A stretch of DNA of 64,000 nt from Chaetoceros tenuissimus (taxonomy: Eukaryota; Bacillariophyta; Thalassiosirophyceae; Chaetocerotales; Chaetocerotaceae), in assembly GCA_021927905.1 (NCBI GenBank), contig BLLK01000014.1, positions 25,934 to 89,933 of the forward strand, written 5' to 3'. Each line of letters begins with the position of its first letter. The stretch's first letter is position 1. The notes beneath the pieces were generated by a model. That model saw only the letters and a program-made list of their open reading frames with translations, searched no databases and had not been told where the DNA came from. A program made the translations under genes and the position numbers. Shown piece after piece: positions 51,063-61,000 of this stretch.

Positions 51063-52541
51063 ATGACAAAAATGTCTATTTCTGTGTTGTTATATTTCCA
51101 TAGATGAATTCCTATCCTAAAAATACAATGAAATGAAACACACTAGATAAAATTCAGAGGGCAAAGGAATTACAATTGCCGTAGTTTTTGTACGTATTTG
51201 TAGTACCAATGAAAACCCGGAGATCAATGAAAAAAGTTGTTTAAGGTGGTTTACACGTCTAAAAACGTGTAATATAGCAAGGTATTGGAGAAGAATCACG
51301 AAAGGTGCTTTCAAAAAGAGGGGCGAAACGGCAAAACTGAGAGAGCGATCAGAATTCTAGTAAGCAGTAAGTGTTGAGTTGACATAATCAATCAAGAACT
51401 GTGAATGAGAAGATGCCAACTCATTCTCAGCAAGTGCTGGAAATGCTTAGGTAGATCATGCAATAACAGCATAAAATAGATCGCAAAAATAGCAAAAGCA
51501 TCAATATCTTGTTGGTGGTGATTTGAAGAGCGATTCACAATTCAAAGCTGAAACAATAATGAGAGAAACAACAATTTGTGATACTTATTTTCATTGCTTG
51601 ACAACTCCCTGAAACATACATGTTTATGTGCTTGATGAGAGATGAGGAAATAGACTTAGTAGAAACTGAAAAAGTCATGGTTAGAGTCAAGATTTGGGTT
51701 ATATATATATGTATATGTACATCGTACAGTACATGTACATCGTACATAGGCACGACCAATTTCAATTCTTTTTTTGTAGATCCTTGCAATAAATGTGAAG
51801 CAAAAGAATCATATGCTTGTTATTTACTTACTTCAATTTTGATATCATTTGATTTTTTTCTATCTCCCCTGTGAAATCTATGGTATGGTAGTTGGTTGGA
51901 TAGAAGTGACAGAGCCATACAAGAGAGGAAAAAATCAAATGATATCAAAATTGAAGTAAGTAAATAACAAGATGAAAGGCAGCAAAATAATTTTGATAAA
52001 CAAGTGCAAAGGAAGATTACCAAAATGTTTACTTCAAGTCGGAGTACATATTGATGTATGTAACTGTATTGGTATGATGGAAAAAGTCATTTCCTTTTAC
52101 TCTACATATTATGAAAGAATCTTTGTCTTTCAAACATAAAATATTCTGATTTTTTAAGCACCCCTAGTTGTATTCTTCTCCAATAGAAAGAAATTCTTGA
52201 ATTGGAAAGAATCAAATATTTTTACAACGCAACCTTCTAGCACTCCGTCATAGCAAAACGAGAAGTCATTGTACTTTGGCTAGAAGATTTGATAATAGCC
52301 ACGTATGTGTGTTGTTCAAAGGAATTTCGCTTTCGCCTGCCTGCCCCTCATTTTTTGTTTTGTTTTTTACCACACTCGTATTCTCGTATTTTGTTCTATT
52401 GAAAAGCCCACTATCCATCTCACTACTCTAATTTCTGGTTTCTAGTACGACTCTAGAATTCTTAAAGTCTTAGACCATTCAATTTATTTGAGTAACTGAC
52501 AAAGATCTTTGCAAGTGTGGCCTATTTGATCGGCACATACC
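51063..52541. promoter_or_regulatory. 1.48-kb gene-free divergent region, SET-MBD / TYW2
   Basis: Both promoters should lie here. Contents: an alternating AT run with TGTACATCGTACA repeated twice (about 51715-51748), a long foldback (51816-51971, listed separately), and otherwise AT-rich DNA with a T-rich block near 52350-52370. ORFs of 65-84 codons come from the foldback arms or AT-rich DNA and are not genes. Confidence 0.4.
51816..51971. repeat. foldback element with about 43-bp near-perfect inverted arms
   Basis: Left arm 51816-51859 (beginning CTTGTTATTTACTTACTTC) and right arm 51929-51971 (ending GAAGTAAGTAAATAACAAG) are exact reverse complements over 42 bases, differing only in the length of the terminal T/A tract. 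The loop is about 70 bp. Both arms are flanked outside by ATG (51813-51815 and 51972-51974), which may be a 3-bp target duplication or chance. It could be a small non-autonomous DNA element or, if transcribed, a long hairpin RNA. No coding content. Confidence 0.85.
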
Positions 52542-54107
52542 ATGAATAATTCAGCAGTTACCAATGTTTGTGTGACAGAAAAGAGACATGCCAAGATTGT
52601 GAAGAGTGCATTGGAAAAAGAAGGAGCACTCGACAAATCCTTCCGATTGTGCAATATTCATGCTTCTTATGAAGCGAAATACGAAGAATGTCTGAGTACT
52701 TGTGACGTGCTACAAGAATCGTCAAAGTACATTGCTTTACCCATTCATAAAGAGAAAATTGAAAGCTTTCTGAAGAACAAGGCTGGCAGTAGTGAGTTAC
52801 AAGATGCAATCGGTCTTATACACAGCTATGGTGTACAATCATGTCGATTTAGTAGTGCTGTGATGGGAAATACCCAACGTCAACTATCGTTAACTGCAAA
52901 CAATGATTTGAATCCTGTACAAAATATTGTACTACAGACTATTAGAAAGAATGAGGCATCAATACAGCAACCATATGTAGGTCTTGGAACGAAGATTGAA
53001 AACATGGTCAGGGCTCTATCGAAAGTTGACGCGCCACCAAAGTTGGAAGTGATGGGTGATGATAGATCTTTGGTTATTCCTTATCAATCTCTGAATGTGA
53101 ATACAAAATCCCCATTTCAACTTTTGGTACATGAATTATTTGGTACAGCTAGCGATGAACAATCCCTTTTCTTATCATCGCTATGGGAAGAATTGGCTAG
53201 ATTATATCGAAGTCAAAGAGTTGTGCGAAGAGGCGAGATTGATCCTAATTCAAAGGTGCGAGAAAGTGGTCACTGTATTCTATGGATTAATCAAGAATTA
53301 GCAAAGAGTTTCACGAGTGACTATGGTCCAGGATCGAGAGGGTGGATCACAGTCACAGAACAGGGAATTAAACAATCTCTTGATTTTACGAAGGTAATGT
53401 TTTCACGAGGAAATATATCCGAGAAAATTCGATTTGGAAAGCTTGTAAAGGAAGGAGAATTGGTATTAGATATGTACACAGGCATTGGATACTATACACT
53501 TCCTGCTCTAGTGATCGGGAAAGCCAGACATGTATATTCATGTGAATGGAATCCACATGCTGCATGTTTCTTACGGTATAATCTTAAACAAAATGGTGTA
53601 AGTGATAGAGCTACTGTGCTGGAGGGCGACTCTCGAATACGATTAGAGGAGGAGAATGTTATAGACCTTGATTTTCACAGAATATCTTTGGGTCTCTTGC
53701 CAAGTAGCGAAGGTGGATGGAAGACTGCAGTGAAAGCTATTCGAAAAGACCCAGGAGGATGGCTTCATGTCCATGCAAATGTTCCAACACACGAACACGA
53801 AGAATGGGCTTTGTGGATGTGTAGGAAGATATCGCAACTTTGTCAAGACTTAAATGATGACTCAGCATGCCAAGCTCACGTGATATGCAATCATATCGAA
53901 AAAGTTAAATCTTTTGCTCCAAAGGTCGATCATATTGTAGCAGATGTTTATGTAGGAATAAAAATACCTTCAAACATGGATCTAGAAGGCCAAAACAATG
54001 TGGGAATCTTATGTAGAAAAAGAGAATTTATTCGAAGTAGCATAGACATCTGTCCACCGTCTTGTGCTCTTGGCAACGGCGTTCTTGATCAGGGATGGAT
54101 GATGTGA
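52542..54107 (+). CDS. TYW2: tRNA wybutosine-synthesizing protein 2 (TYW2/Trm12)
   Basis: Single-exon 521-residue protein. The class I SAM-binding fold lies in the C-terminal half. Motif I is VLDMYTGIGYYTLPALV (about 307-323), the acidic loop follows in VYSCEWNPHAACFLRYNL, and the family signature is HRISLGLLPSSEGGWKTAVKAI with GGWLHVHANVP. In eukaryotes TYW2 transfers the 3-amino-3-carboxypropyl group of SAM to 4-demethylwyosine at position 37 of tRNA-Phe, a cytosolic step of wybutosine synthesis. The N-terminal half (about 1-250) fits the TYW2 N-domain weakly. It stands alone here, not fused to TYW3 as in plants. Confidence 0.88.
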   Translation: MNNSAVTNVCVTEKRHAKIVKSALEKEGALDKSFRLCNIHASYEAKYEECLSTCDVLQESSKYIALPIHKEKIESFLKNKAGSSELQDAIGLIHSYGVQSCRFSSAVMGNTQRQLSLTANNDLNPVQNIVLQTIRKNEASIQQPYVGLGTKIENMVRALSKVDAPPKLEVMGDDRSLVIPYQSLNVNTKSPFQLLVHELFGTASDEQSLFLSSLWEELARLYRSQRVVRRGEIDPNSKVRESGHCILWINQELAKSFTSDYGPGSRGWITVTEQGIKQSLDFTKVMFSRGNISEKIRFGKLVKEGELVLDMYTGIGYYTLPALVIGKARHVYSCEWNPHAACFLRYNLKQNGVSDRATVLEGDSRIRLEEENVIDLDFHRISLGLLPSSEGGWKTAVKAIRKDPGGWLHVHANVPTHEHEEWALWMCRKISQLCQDLNDDSACQAHVICNHIEKVKSFAPKVDHIVADVYVGIKIPSNMDLEGQNNVGILCRKREFIRSSIDICPPSCALGNGVLDQGWMM

Positions 54108-54178
54108 TGTGAAATATAGACCAAACGCTATGTGCATGTAACATTACTAAATTTTTACAGTTGCTACTCTAATATACA

Positions 54179-56683
54179 TCATATTGATCTCATCTTCTTG
54201 TATATCTCTAAACAATGTTGACTTCTTAGCTCTTCGTCATCTATCATCCTGGAAATTATTTTGTTGAGAACCCTCCTGTGTTTCTCTTTCTCTCTTTCGT
54301 CTTTCAATCCAATGTCGCTTTCAAAATGCATTTGACCCTTTTCCGACAGAATTTCTTTGAGCAAAGTCTTCACAGCCAAACTTTGCCCATTCAAATTTTC
54401 TTCTGCACTTGAAGCACACCATATATGTAAAAGCGCCTCTTCTTTCTGTGTCATATTGTCTGCACTGTCCTTCTCAGCTACCTCAAGTCTCAAAGCAACT
54501 ACACAATTCATGCCAATCCCGAAGCCAAGATACAATGAATCAGTATCTATGAGACCTTCTATGGATTTCGATTCAACAGATATCGAAGTTGAAGAGTAGA
54601 AAAGCTGGTTTGGTGATCTCTTCGAACTTGGACATTGTTTTGAAGTATGGTGGCTAATTGTCATTGACTTCAAAATAGAAGCATCCTGAATATAATTAAT
54701 TGCATAAAAGTCCTTGATGAGCGAACGCACTGTATCCTCACTGACGCCAGGTTGAACATGTATCTTTTCCATGCTTTCAACAAATGGAAGAGATTTTTCC
54801 TGACAAAAAGTATGTGGAAAGGTTACTCCATCTTCACTTTGGAATGTATTTCGATCGTCTTTGTCTATTTCAGACGACGCGGTGACTGTACTCGAACGAA
54901 ATGTTAGGTATTTGTGCAGACTCCAAATCTGCGCAAATACTTCTCTGTTAGGATTCCCGCTTACAAAACTGTAACTCTGTGCAGTACCTCCGTGGTATAC
55001 ATTTAGTTCTTTTTTGACACCATCTATTTCAACTTGAGCAGAACCTAGTGCATTACATGGATTCTTGATCACATTTGATGCAACGTATTGAGCTAGTGTA
55101 TATTGTTGGAAATGAAATGTGTCAGCCTGTCTCAGATTTTCGTTTTCTTGCTTTATAGACTTTGTGGCGCATTTCAACCGGACTCTTTGTTTACTTTCCA
55201 TTTTTGCAGAGATTTTTTCATTTGATGTTGATGCAATCGAACTCTGTGAAGTTACAGTATTTATCATAGCTCGTGTAGTAGCAATATCATGTTGGAGCTT
55301 TTTCATCTTATTTGATTGTGACTCCTTTGTATCGTCCAATGTGGCATCTCTCTTTGCAGTGGAAATACCTATATTTTGTGTTGTATCTCCTTCCCTATCC
55401 AATAGAAGAGACAAACAGTACAATCCAAAATTCTTTGATACACAAAACAAAAAGGTCTTTTGTTTCCCTGACAAATTCACAAGAATAGTCGATACGCTTG
55501 CAATGTCAACTTTAATTGGAACTTTTGAAGAACGAACGAATATTTTCTCATTAGAACTATCTGAAGAAATCTTCACCGTGTAAGAATCCCCACTATTTGA
55601 GATGACAAGTAAACCTGTTTCTACATCATTTTTCACAGTGATCGAATATGATTCCACATTTGCAATAGCCCCCATATCAATTGGTGCCCCATCCAATTTA
55701 CTTGCCAATTGCAAACATTTACTATTCAAAACTAAAATTTTCCCAAAAGATCCTATGCATGTCAACAACTTGTCATGGACAACGCAAATCGAGATAATTG
55801 AACCAAAAGCTGCACATGGATTCTGCAACTGTACAGCATGTGACACCGAAGTACGCAAAACATTGTTTTCACTGATACATTTCACTACACATGCATGAAC
55901 GGAACCATCAGCGTATCCAAACAACACAATACTATCCCATAATGTTTCGTCATATTTCTTCTCATTTCGACCAATCCATAAAGATTTGAGACTACCCCAT
56001 AGCTTTGAATCTTTACGATTGTGTACAATGCCAACTGAAGTCAGTTTTGAATTGACATCTTCCAATCCGTCTACATCTATAGCCACCATTACGTCATTGG
56101 AATTTTCTACAATCATTGGCGGTGATAGAGAGTACCGACCAGCCATTACCATCCAATTGCGACGTCTTTTGGAAGTATGTTCTGCATTCGATAATTTCGG
56201 GCATTGAATACTAGATGATGTGATGGAGTCTATACTCAGTAAATCAATACTTTTGTTCCAAGTACATTCCCCCGTTGGGACAGAGTCATGTATCGACATA
56301 TTCAAGATATCTGCAAGATTGGGGCTTTTGTATAATATTCCATTTTGACCAATTGCCATCAAGATTGTTTCATCAATTCTACCATTGTTGCCTTCGTCTT
56401 CACTTCTCAGTTCACATTTATGAAATGCAAAGGTTTGAATGAAGGATGGAAATTGAATAAATCGACTCTTGACCAGCTCTAAATCCCGTTTCGACGATGG
56501 ATCTTGATTCACTCGATAAAAGAGTAGAGAACATCTATTTGGAGCTGATTGGTAACAAGCCACAATCGTCTCTGATGAAAGAGAGTCATGACCGGAGGCA
56601 GGTGATATAGTGGTCGCTTTGATGTTTGGTATTATGGTCGTATCTTTCACGACATTGCGAATTTGTGTCAGAATTTGTATCAT
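54179..56683 (-). CDS. hypothetical large protein, predicted beta-propeller plus helical C-terminus
   Basis: Single-exon 834-residue protein that I do not recognise. The first 430 residues contain repeated strand patterns typical of a WD-like propeller (ILMAIGQNGILYKSP, IVLFGYADGSVHACVV, LTCIGSFGKILVLNS, LFCVSKNFGLYCLSL). Around 450-520 is a Lys/Gln/Ser-rich helical linker (NKMKKLQHDIATTRAMIN). The last 250 residues are mixed alpha/beta and end in a charged helix (DEEELRSQHCLEIYKKM). Several DNA-repair scaffolds (such as FANCB/FAAP100) share a propeller-helix layout, but no diagnostic motif links them here. The gene is convergent with TYW2 with a 71-bp gap. The long open frame makes it certainly real. 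Confidence 0.75.
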   Translation of the reverse strand: MIQILTQIRNVVKDTTIIPNIKATTISPASGHDSLSSETIVACYQSAPNRCSLLFYRVNQDPSSKRDLELVKSRFIQFPSFIQTFAFHKCELRSEDEGNNGRIDETILMAIGQNGILYKSPNLADILNMSIHDSVPTGECTWNKSIDLLSIDSITSSSIQCPKLSNAEHTSKRRRNWMVMAGRYSLSPPMIVENSNDVMVAIDVDGLEDVNSKLTSVGIVHNRKDSKLWGSLKSLWIGRNEKKYDETLWDSIVLFGYADGSVHACVVKCISENNVLRTSVSHAVQLQNPCAAFGSIISICVVHDKLLTCIGSFGKILVLNSKCLQLASKLDGAPIDMGAIANVESYSITVKNDVETGLLVISNSGDSYTVKISSDSSNEKIFVRSSKVPIKVDIASVSTILVNLSGKQKTFLFCVSKNFGLYCLSLLLDREGDTTQNIGISTAKRDATLDDTKESQSNKMKKLQHDIATTRAMINTVTSQSSIASTSNEKISAKMESKQRVRLKCATKSIKQENENLRQADTFHFQQYTLAQYVASNVIKNPCNALGSAQVEIDGVKKELNVYHGGTAQSYSFVSGNPNREVFAQIWSLHKYLTFRSSTVTASSEIDKDDRNTFQSEDGVTFPHTFCQEKSLPFVESMEKIHVQPGVSEDTVRSLIKDFYAINYIQDASILKSMTISHHTSKQCPSSKRSPNQLFYSSTSISVESKSIEGLIDTDSLYLGFGIGMNCVVALRLEVAEKDSADNMTQKEEALLHIWCASSAEENLNGQSLAVKTLLKEILSEKGQMHFESDIGLKDEREKEKHRRVLNKIISRMIDDEELRSQHCLEIYKKMRSI

Positions 56684-57093
56684 ATTCTCATTTACAAAAA
56701 ATGTTTCTTTGTCGGGTTGCTAGAGTTATCTTGCGATGTCTTGTGTGTAATAGTTACTGATGTAGTAAATGAAATAATGAGTATCATTGTTGCACCTTCG
56801 TTACTACATATTATGGTCTCATTATTCACAACCTTTCATCATTGGAGTAGCTTTATGTAGCTATTTGATGGGCTACTTACAACACTACTATCTGAACGTA
56901 ATGTAAATATTCAAACTACATAACGCCAATTTGGTAATGAGAACTTTTGCAAGATACGCCACGTATTTCAACCATCGAATAGAGCAGATGAAGATGAATG
57001 TGAAGAAAAGTGATGGGAAAAAAGATTCTATTGCTTCTTCGTGTCTCTCACCTCCAATCATAAAATCATAGATACCCTCTTCAATACAACAAC
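56684..57093. promoter_or_regulatory. divergent promoter region, orphan 834-aa gene / plastid reductase
   Basis: 410 bp between divergent genes, presumed to hold both promoters. It includes TACGCCACGTATTTC (56955-56969), with a CACGTA core. No ORF of coding quality and no repeat. Confidence 0.35.
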
Positions 57094-58050
57094 ATGAAGT
57101 TTCTTGCAATTTTCTCATCTCTTGCTGTAGCTACCCAGGCATTTGTGCCATCTGCTCCAATTACAAAGAGCGCAGCAATCTCTCAACCATCCATCATCAC
57201 TTCAAATGTGGACATTGCAACTTCGACACAATACATCTCAACTTCCTCCAGATGCCCAACCCAGCTTTTCATGGGATGGGGTCCAGAACCAGAGTGGGCA
57301 CCGGCTACTGTCAAATCGGCAGATAGTTGCTCATCCAGTGGAAACTTTGTATCTGTATCTGTGGATGTACCAGCATCTGTTATTGAAGAATACAAGGTTC
57401 CAGGTCAATACGTTCAGGTCAAAGCAGACATTGCAGATGCAGAAGGAAAGGTTCTATTTTTGGCAATTGCTTCTCCACCAGCGAAAGAAGGAGAATCTCC
57501 CTCTTCCATAGAATTTTTGGTCAAAAAGACAGACACCAATGGATGGTTAACAGATGCAGCAGCAGGAACCAATTTTGCAATTAGTCAAGTTATGGGCGGA
57601 GGATTTCCAATTGCTGAGGAATGTGAAGGTTTCAAGTACGATTTCCCTTTGCAAAATTGTTTGCTCTTTGCAAACGGATCTGGAATTGCTCCTATTCGTG
57701 CTGCTATTGAGTCGGGACAACTCAAGATTGGAAAACCAGGAATGGGTGGAAGAACTGCTAGATTGTACTATGGATGTTCTACCGTTGCGGATATGCCTTA
57801 CATTAGCAAGTTTCAAGAGTGGGAAGCAAGTGGTATTGAAGTTGTTCCAGTTATTTCAAGACCAGAGGAGTGTCAAGGAAGTTGGACTGGGCGCACTGGG
57901 TATGTACAGACTTGTCTGGAGGAAGATGGTGTTGCTGTACCTAGAAATTCAGGGGCTTTGCTTTGCGGAGTAAAGGGAATGGCAGAAAGTGTAAAGGATA
58001 TTCTTACAAAGGCAGGAGTATTTGAAGGGCGTGTAATGACAAACTTTTAA
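57094..58050 (+). CDS. plastid-targeted FNR-like FAD/NAD(P) oxidoreductase
   Basis: Single-exon 318-residue protein. The signal peptide MKFLAIFSSLAVATQAFVPS ends in a plastid ASAFAP-type motif. The mature part starts near 60. A ferredoxin-reductase-like flavin domain (about 70-175: FVSVSVDVPASVIEEYKVPGQYVQVK, LFLAIASPP) is followed by a nucleotide-binding domain (LLFANGSGIAPIRAAIESG, then RLYYGCSTVADMPYISKFQEWEASGIEVVPVISRPE and ALLCGVKGMAESVKDILTKAGV). It resembles plant plastid FAD/NAD(P)-binding oxidoreductases of unknown role rather than the photosynthetic ferredoxin-NADP reductase: the terminal aromatic residue of true FNR is replaced by RVMTNF. Electron partners are unknown. It converges on ChlH with about 50 bp between stop codons. 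Confidence 0.85.
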   Translation: MKFLAIFSSLAVATQAFVPSAPITKSAAISQPSIITSNVDIATSTQYISTSSRCPTQLFMGWGPEPEWAPATVKSADSCSSSGNFVSVSVDVPASVIEEYKVPGQYVQVKADIADAEGKVLFLAIASPPAKEGESPSSIEFLVKKTDTNGWLTDAAAGTNFAISQVMGGGFPIAEECEGFKYDFPLQNCLLFANGSGIAPIRAAIESGQLKIGKPGMGGRTARLYYGCSTVADMPYISKFQEWEASGIEVVPVISRPEECQGSWTGRTGYVQTCLEEDGVAVPRNSGALLCGVKGMAESVKDILTKAGVFEGRVMTNF

Positions 58051-58099
58051 ATGTATGTTAATAACATCTGCTGCAATTTAGATTTTGTGATGTTTTCTT

Positions 58100-61000
58100 T
58101 CAATTATATAATGAATCAAGCTGCTCAATCATGTCATCTGCATCCGAATACAAATCACGGAGTTTCTGCAGTGTTTCCTCGTCTGTTTCCCACATTCCAC
58201 GTCCGTTGGCCTCTAGCAACCTCCGTACAACATTCTTGAACGCTTCTGGATTATTTTGCTGTAGTTTTCTTGCTACTGCCTCGTCCAATGCGTATCTCTC
58301 TGCTGCTTGATCAAAAACAAACTTTGGAATCATAAGAAATGGATACTTCCAACACTTGATATCATCAAATCAAATCAGTACAATAGAATGCCTACTTACT
58401 TTGTCTACTTTTGCAGTGGCTCCCCATCCTATCATCGCGGTCATTCTTTGAGACACTTCGTATGCACCACCAGATCCCTGGTCAACCATTGCGTCTCTCC
58501 ATTTTGGGTTTAAAAGCTTTGAGCGGTATTCAAGCCGAAGTACGTCTTCTAACTCTCTTACGGGAATATTTTGTTCTGATGGATTAGGTGCATTGTTAAA
58601 GGCTTCTACTATTGATACTGAAACCTTCTTTCTATGCCCCTCGGACTTTTTGTTCTCGGCAGCTGTCTTCAGAGCTCCAGTGTTTGCATAATATTCATTG
58701 ATATCAGTTAATCCATATTCCACACTGTCAATTTCCTGGACTATTCTTTCAGTTGTGTTTAAAAGTTTATTTAAAACTTGGGGTCTTGCTGTACCACTGA
58801 TTCCGTTACCATTGTTTTCATTTCTCCCATAAGAGAACATATTTCGCTTTTCCCATGTCTCTCCCAAGGCCTTGGAATCTTCCCATTCACCTGTATTTAC
58901 TACTTCATTTACCATGCTACCGTAGTCTCCCTGAATGGTATTCAATATGATTAATTGAGTAATATGATGAGTTGAAACAATTAGGTCAAATGAAATAATC
59001 AAAAATCTTACCGGAGGATTAGAGAATAAGCGGGCTGCTGGACGCTCGACGCCATCCGTCTTGAGTTCAAGGGCATGTTTTTTTATGAAATTCATATCCA
59101 CTGGCTCATCTGCTTCAGCAAGGCGCTCGAACATGTCATCTAACATATCGACAACATTTCCAAATGAATCCCGAAATATTCCACTAAGAGTTGCGAGACA
59201 GTCAATTCTAGGTCTGTTTAATTCACTGAGAGGGATAGGGTCAAATCTAACAACTCTGCCTGTTCCCTCTTTGACAGGTCTTGCCCCTACCAATGATAAG
59301 ACTATTGCAATGGAATCACCTATTCACAGAATGAAAAGACAGTGATAATTAGTATTCAAAAGAACATGTCGCCTGTTAAGATCTGCAGAAGATTACTAAC
59401 CCTTGGATTTGATAGTGTCGAGTCCCCATAAGGTGCATGCAACTACAGGTAAGAAATTTCACCTTGTGAGTAAAACGGAACTATGCATGTTTTTCACATC
59501 TACACAGAATCTTAATTAACTCACTTGTTTCAGGAAATGCACCTTCATTCTGTTCTAAGTGTTGCTTGATTGTTTCCTCTACAATTTTCTGGCCCCGTAT
59601 CCAAGCTCCTTCACTAGGCATTCTATACGGATCAAGAGCATGAATATTTCTACAATAAGTCGTAAGTATGTAGTTCTTCAGAATGTAAAGATTCAAGAGT
59701 ATTTCTTACCTGCCCGTAGGTAATACTGATGTTCCATCTCTCAATAAATCTCCACCTGGTTTTGGTGGTACGAAGCCGCCACTTAGTCCTACGACAATAT
59801 TATCGATTTCATCTGTATTTTTAGACAACAAGGATACGATTCTCTTAGCTTCCTCCACCTTACTTTCAACAGCAATGGATGAGTGCTCTGATGCTTTCTG
59901 ATTATTACCAAACATTGGCATATGTTTTTGAGTAAAGTGAAAGATCTTCTGCAGTAGATTTTCTTTTAGATCCAAATCTTCAGAAGGCGTCTCAACTAAT
60001 ATTTGATCACATTCATCGTCAGATAAAGAGTTGTTGAAATATGCTTGTAAGTAAGATTTCATATCGCTTTTCGAAGGAATCTCTCCAAGAACATGTAGCC
60101 CACTCGAAAAAAGCCTATCTTGTAGTATGTCTAAATAATTTCCAACATTTACTATCCATTCATTGAAAATACCCACTTGGATGTCTTGAGGAAGATCAAA
60201 ATCAGTATATGGTTCCTCGTTGATGTACAGAGGAACTTCTGCATCTATACCAGCTTTCAGGCAATTGGACCATATAGGTTGACGAAGATCGACTGATTTC
60301 GAATTTCTGTATTCGGTAAGGAGTTCTTTCAAGTTTGCTAATTCCAGGTAAAGTCCTGCTCTGCCGTATGGTGGTACATTATATGAAATAAGTGTCCCGT
60401 AACCCCTTCTTTTTGCCAAAATACTTTCGCTAGGATTATTTGCAGCATATACATAGAGATTTGGAGTTCCATCCATCAATTCGTCGCACCAGCTTTCTCT
60501 GTCATTGCCCAAATTTTGACCTGGAAGCCACTCTTCAGTTCCATGCATCCCCAAATGAATAAATGAGTTAATTCCGAAACCACCTTTGTGTTGAGGTAGG
60601 CTTAAAAACTCATAAAACGCAGCATATTGTGGATGAGGAGTAAGATCTCTTACGAAGAGAAGTCTCATCGGGTCTGTGGAAATTGCTCTTTAGAAGAAGT
60701 GCTTCAAGAAAAAGTGCTCACATCATATTTAGTATCATTGATTCTGAGACTTACCTCCCTCCAGACCAAGCAGAGGTTGGACTGCAAGAAAAACATTTCC
60801 AATTTCCAACCCACAAATTACCATATCACCCGTTCTGGATAGGCCAGGACTTCTATCTTTCTCTTTCCACGACCTTCGAATTTTTTCCGACATGTATTTC
60901 CCCAGAACTTTTTCCAAGTCGTCAAATGTCAAATCCATAGCTCTCACTTTTGCGTCACCAAGCCCACCATTTCTTTTTGCAAGAGTATCGGGAATTGTTT

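Noticed and set aside
51715-51750. TGTACATCGTACA twin palindromes as a small transposon
   Set aside because: Too short, embedded in alternating AT/GT sequence and without target duplication. More likely simple-sequence DNA.
55119-55583. 154-codon plus-strand ORF inside the 834-residue gene
   Set aside because: Antisense shadow: hydrophobic and Cys-rich because the sense strand is Lys/Ser/Asp-rich.
57554-57973. 139-codon plus-strand ORF overlapping the plastid reductase
   Set aside because: Out-of-frame reading of the same strand, where the reductase frame carries the conserved nucleotide-binding motifs.
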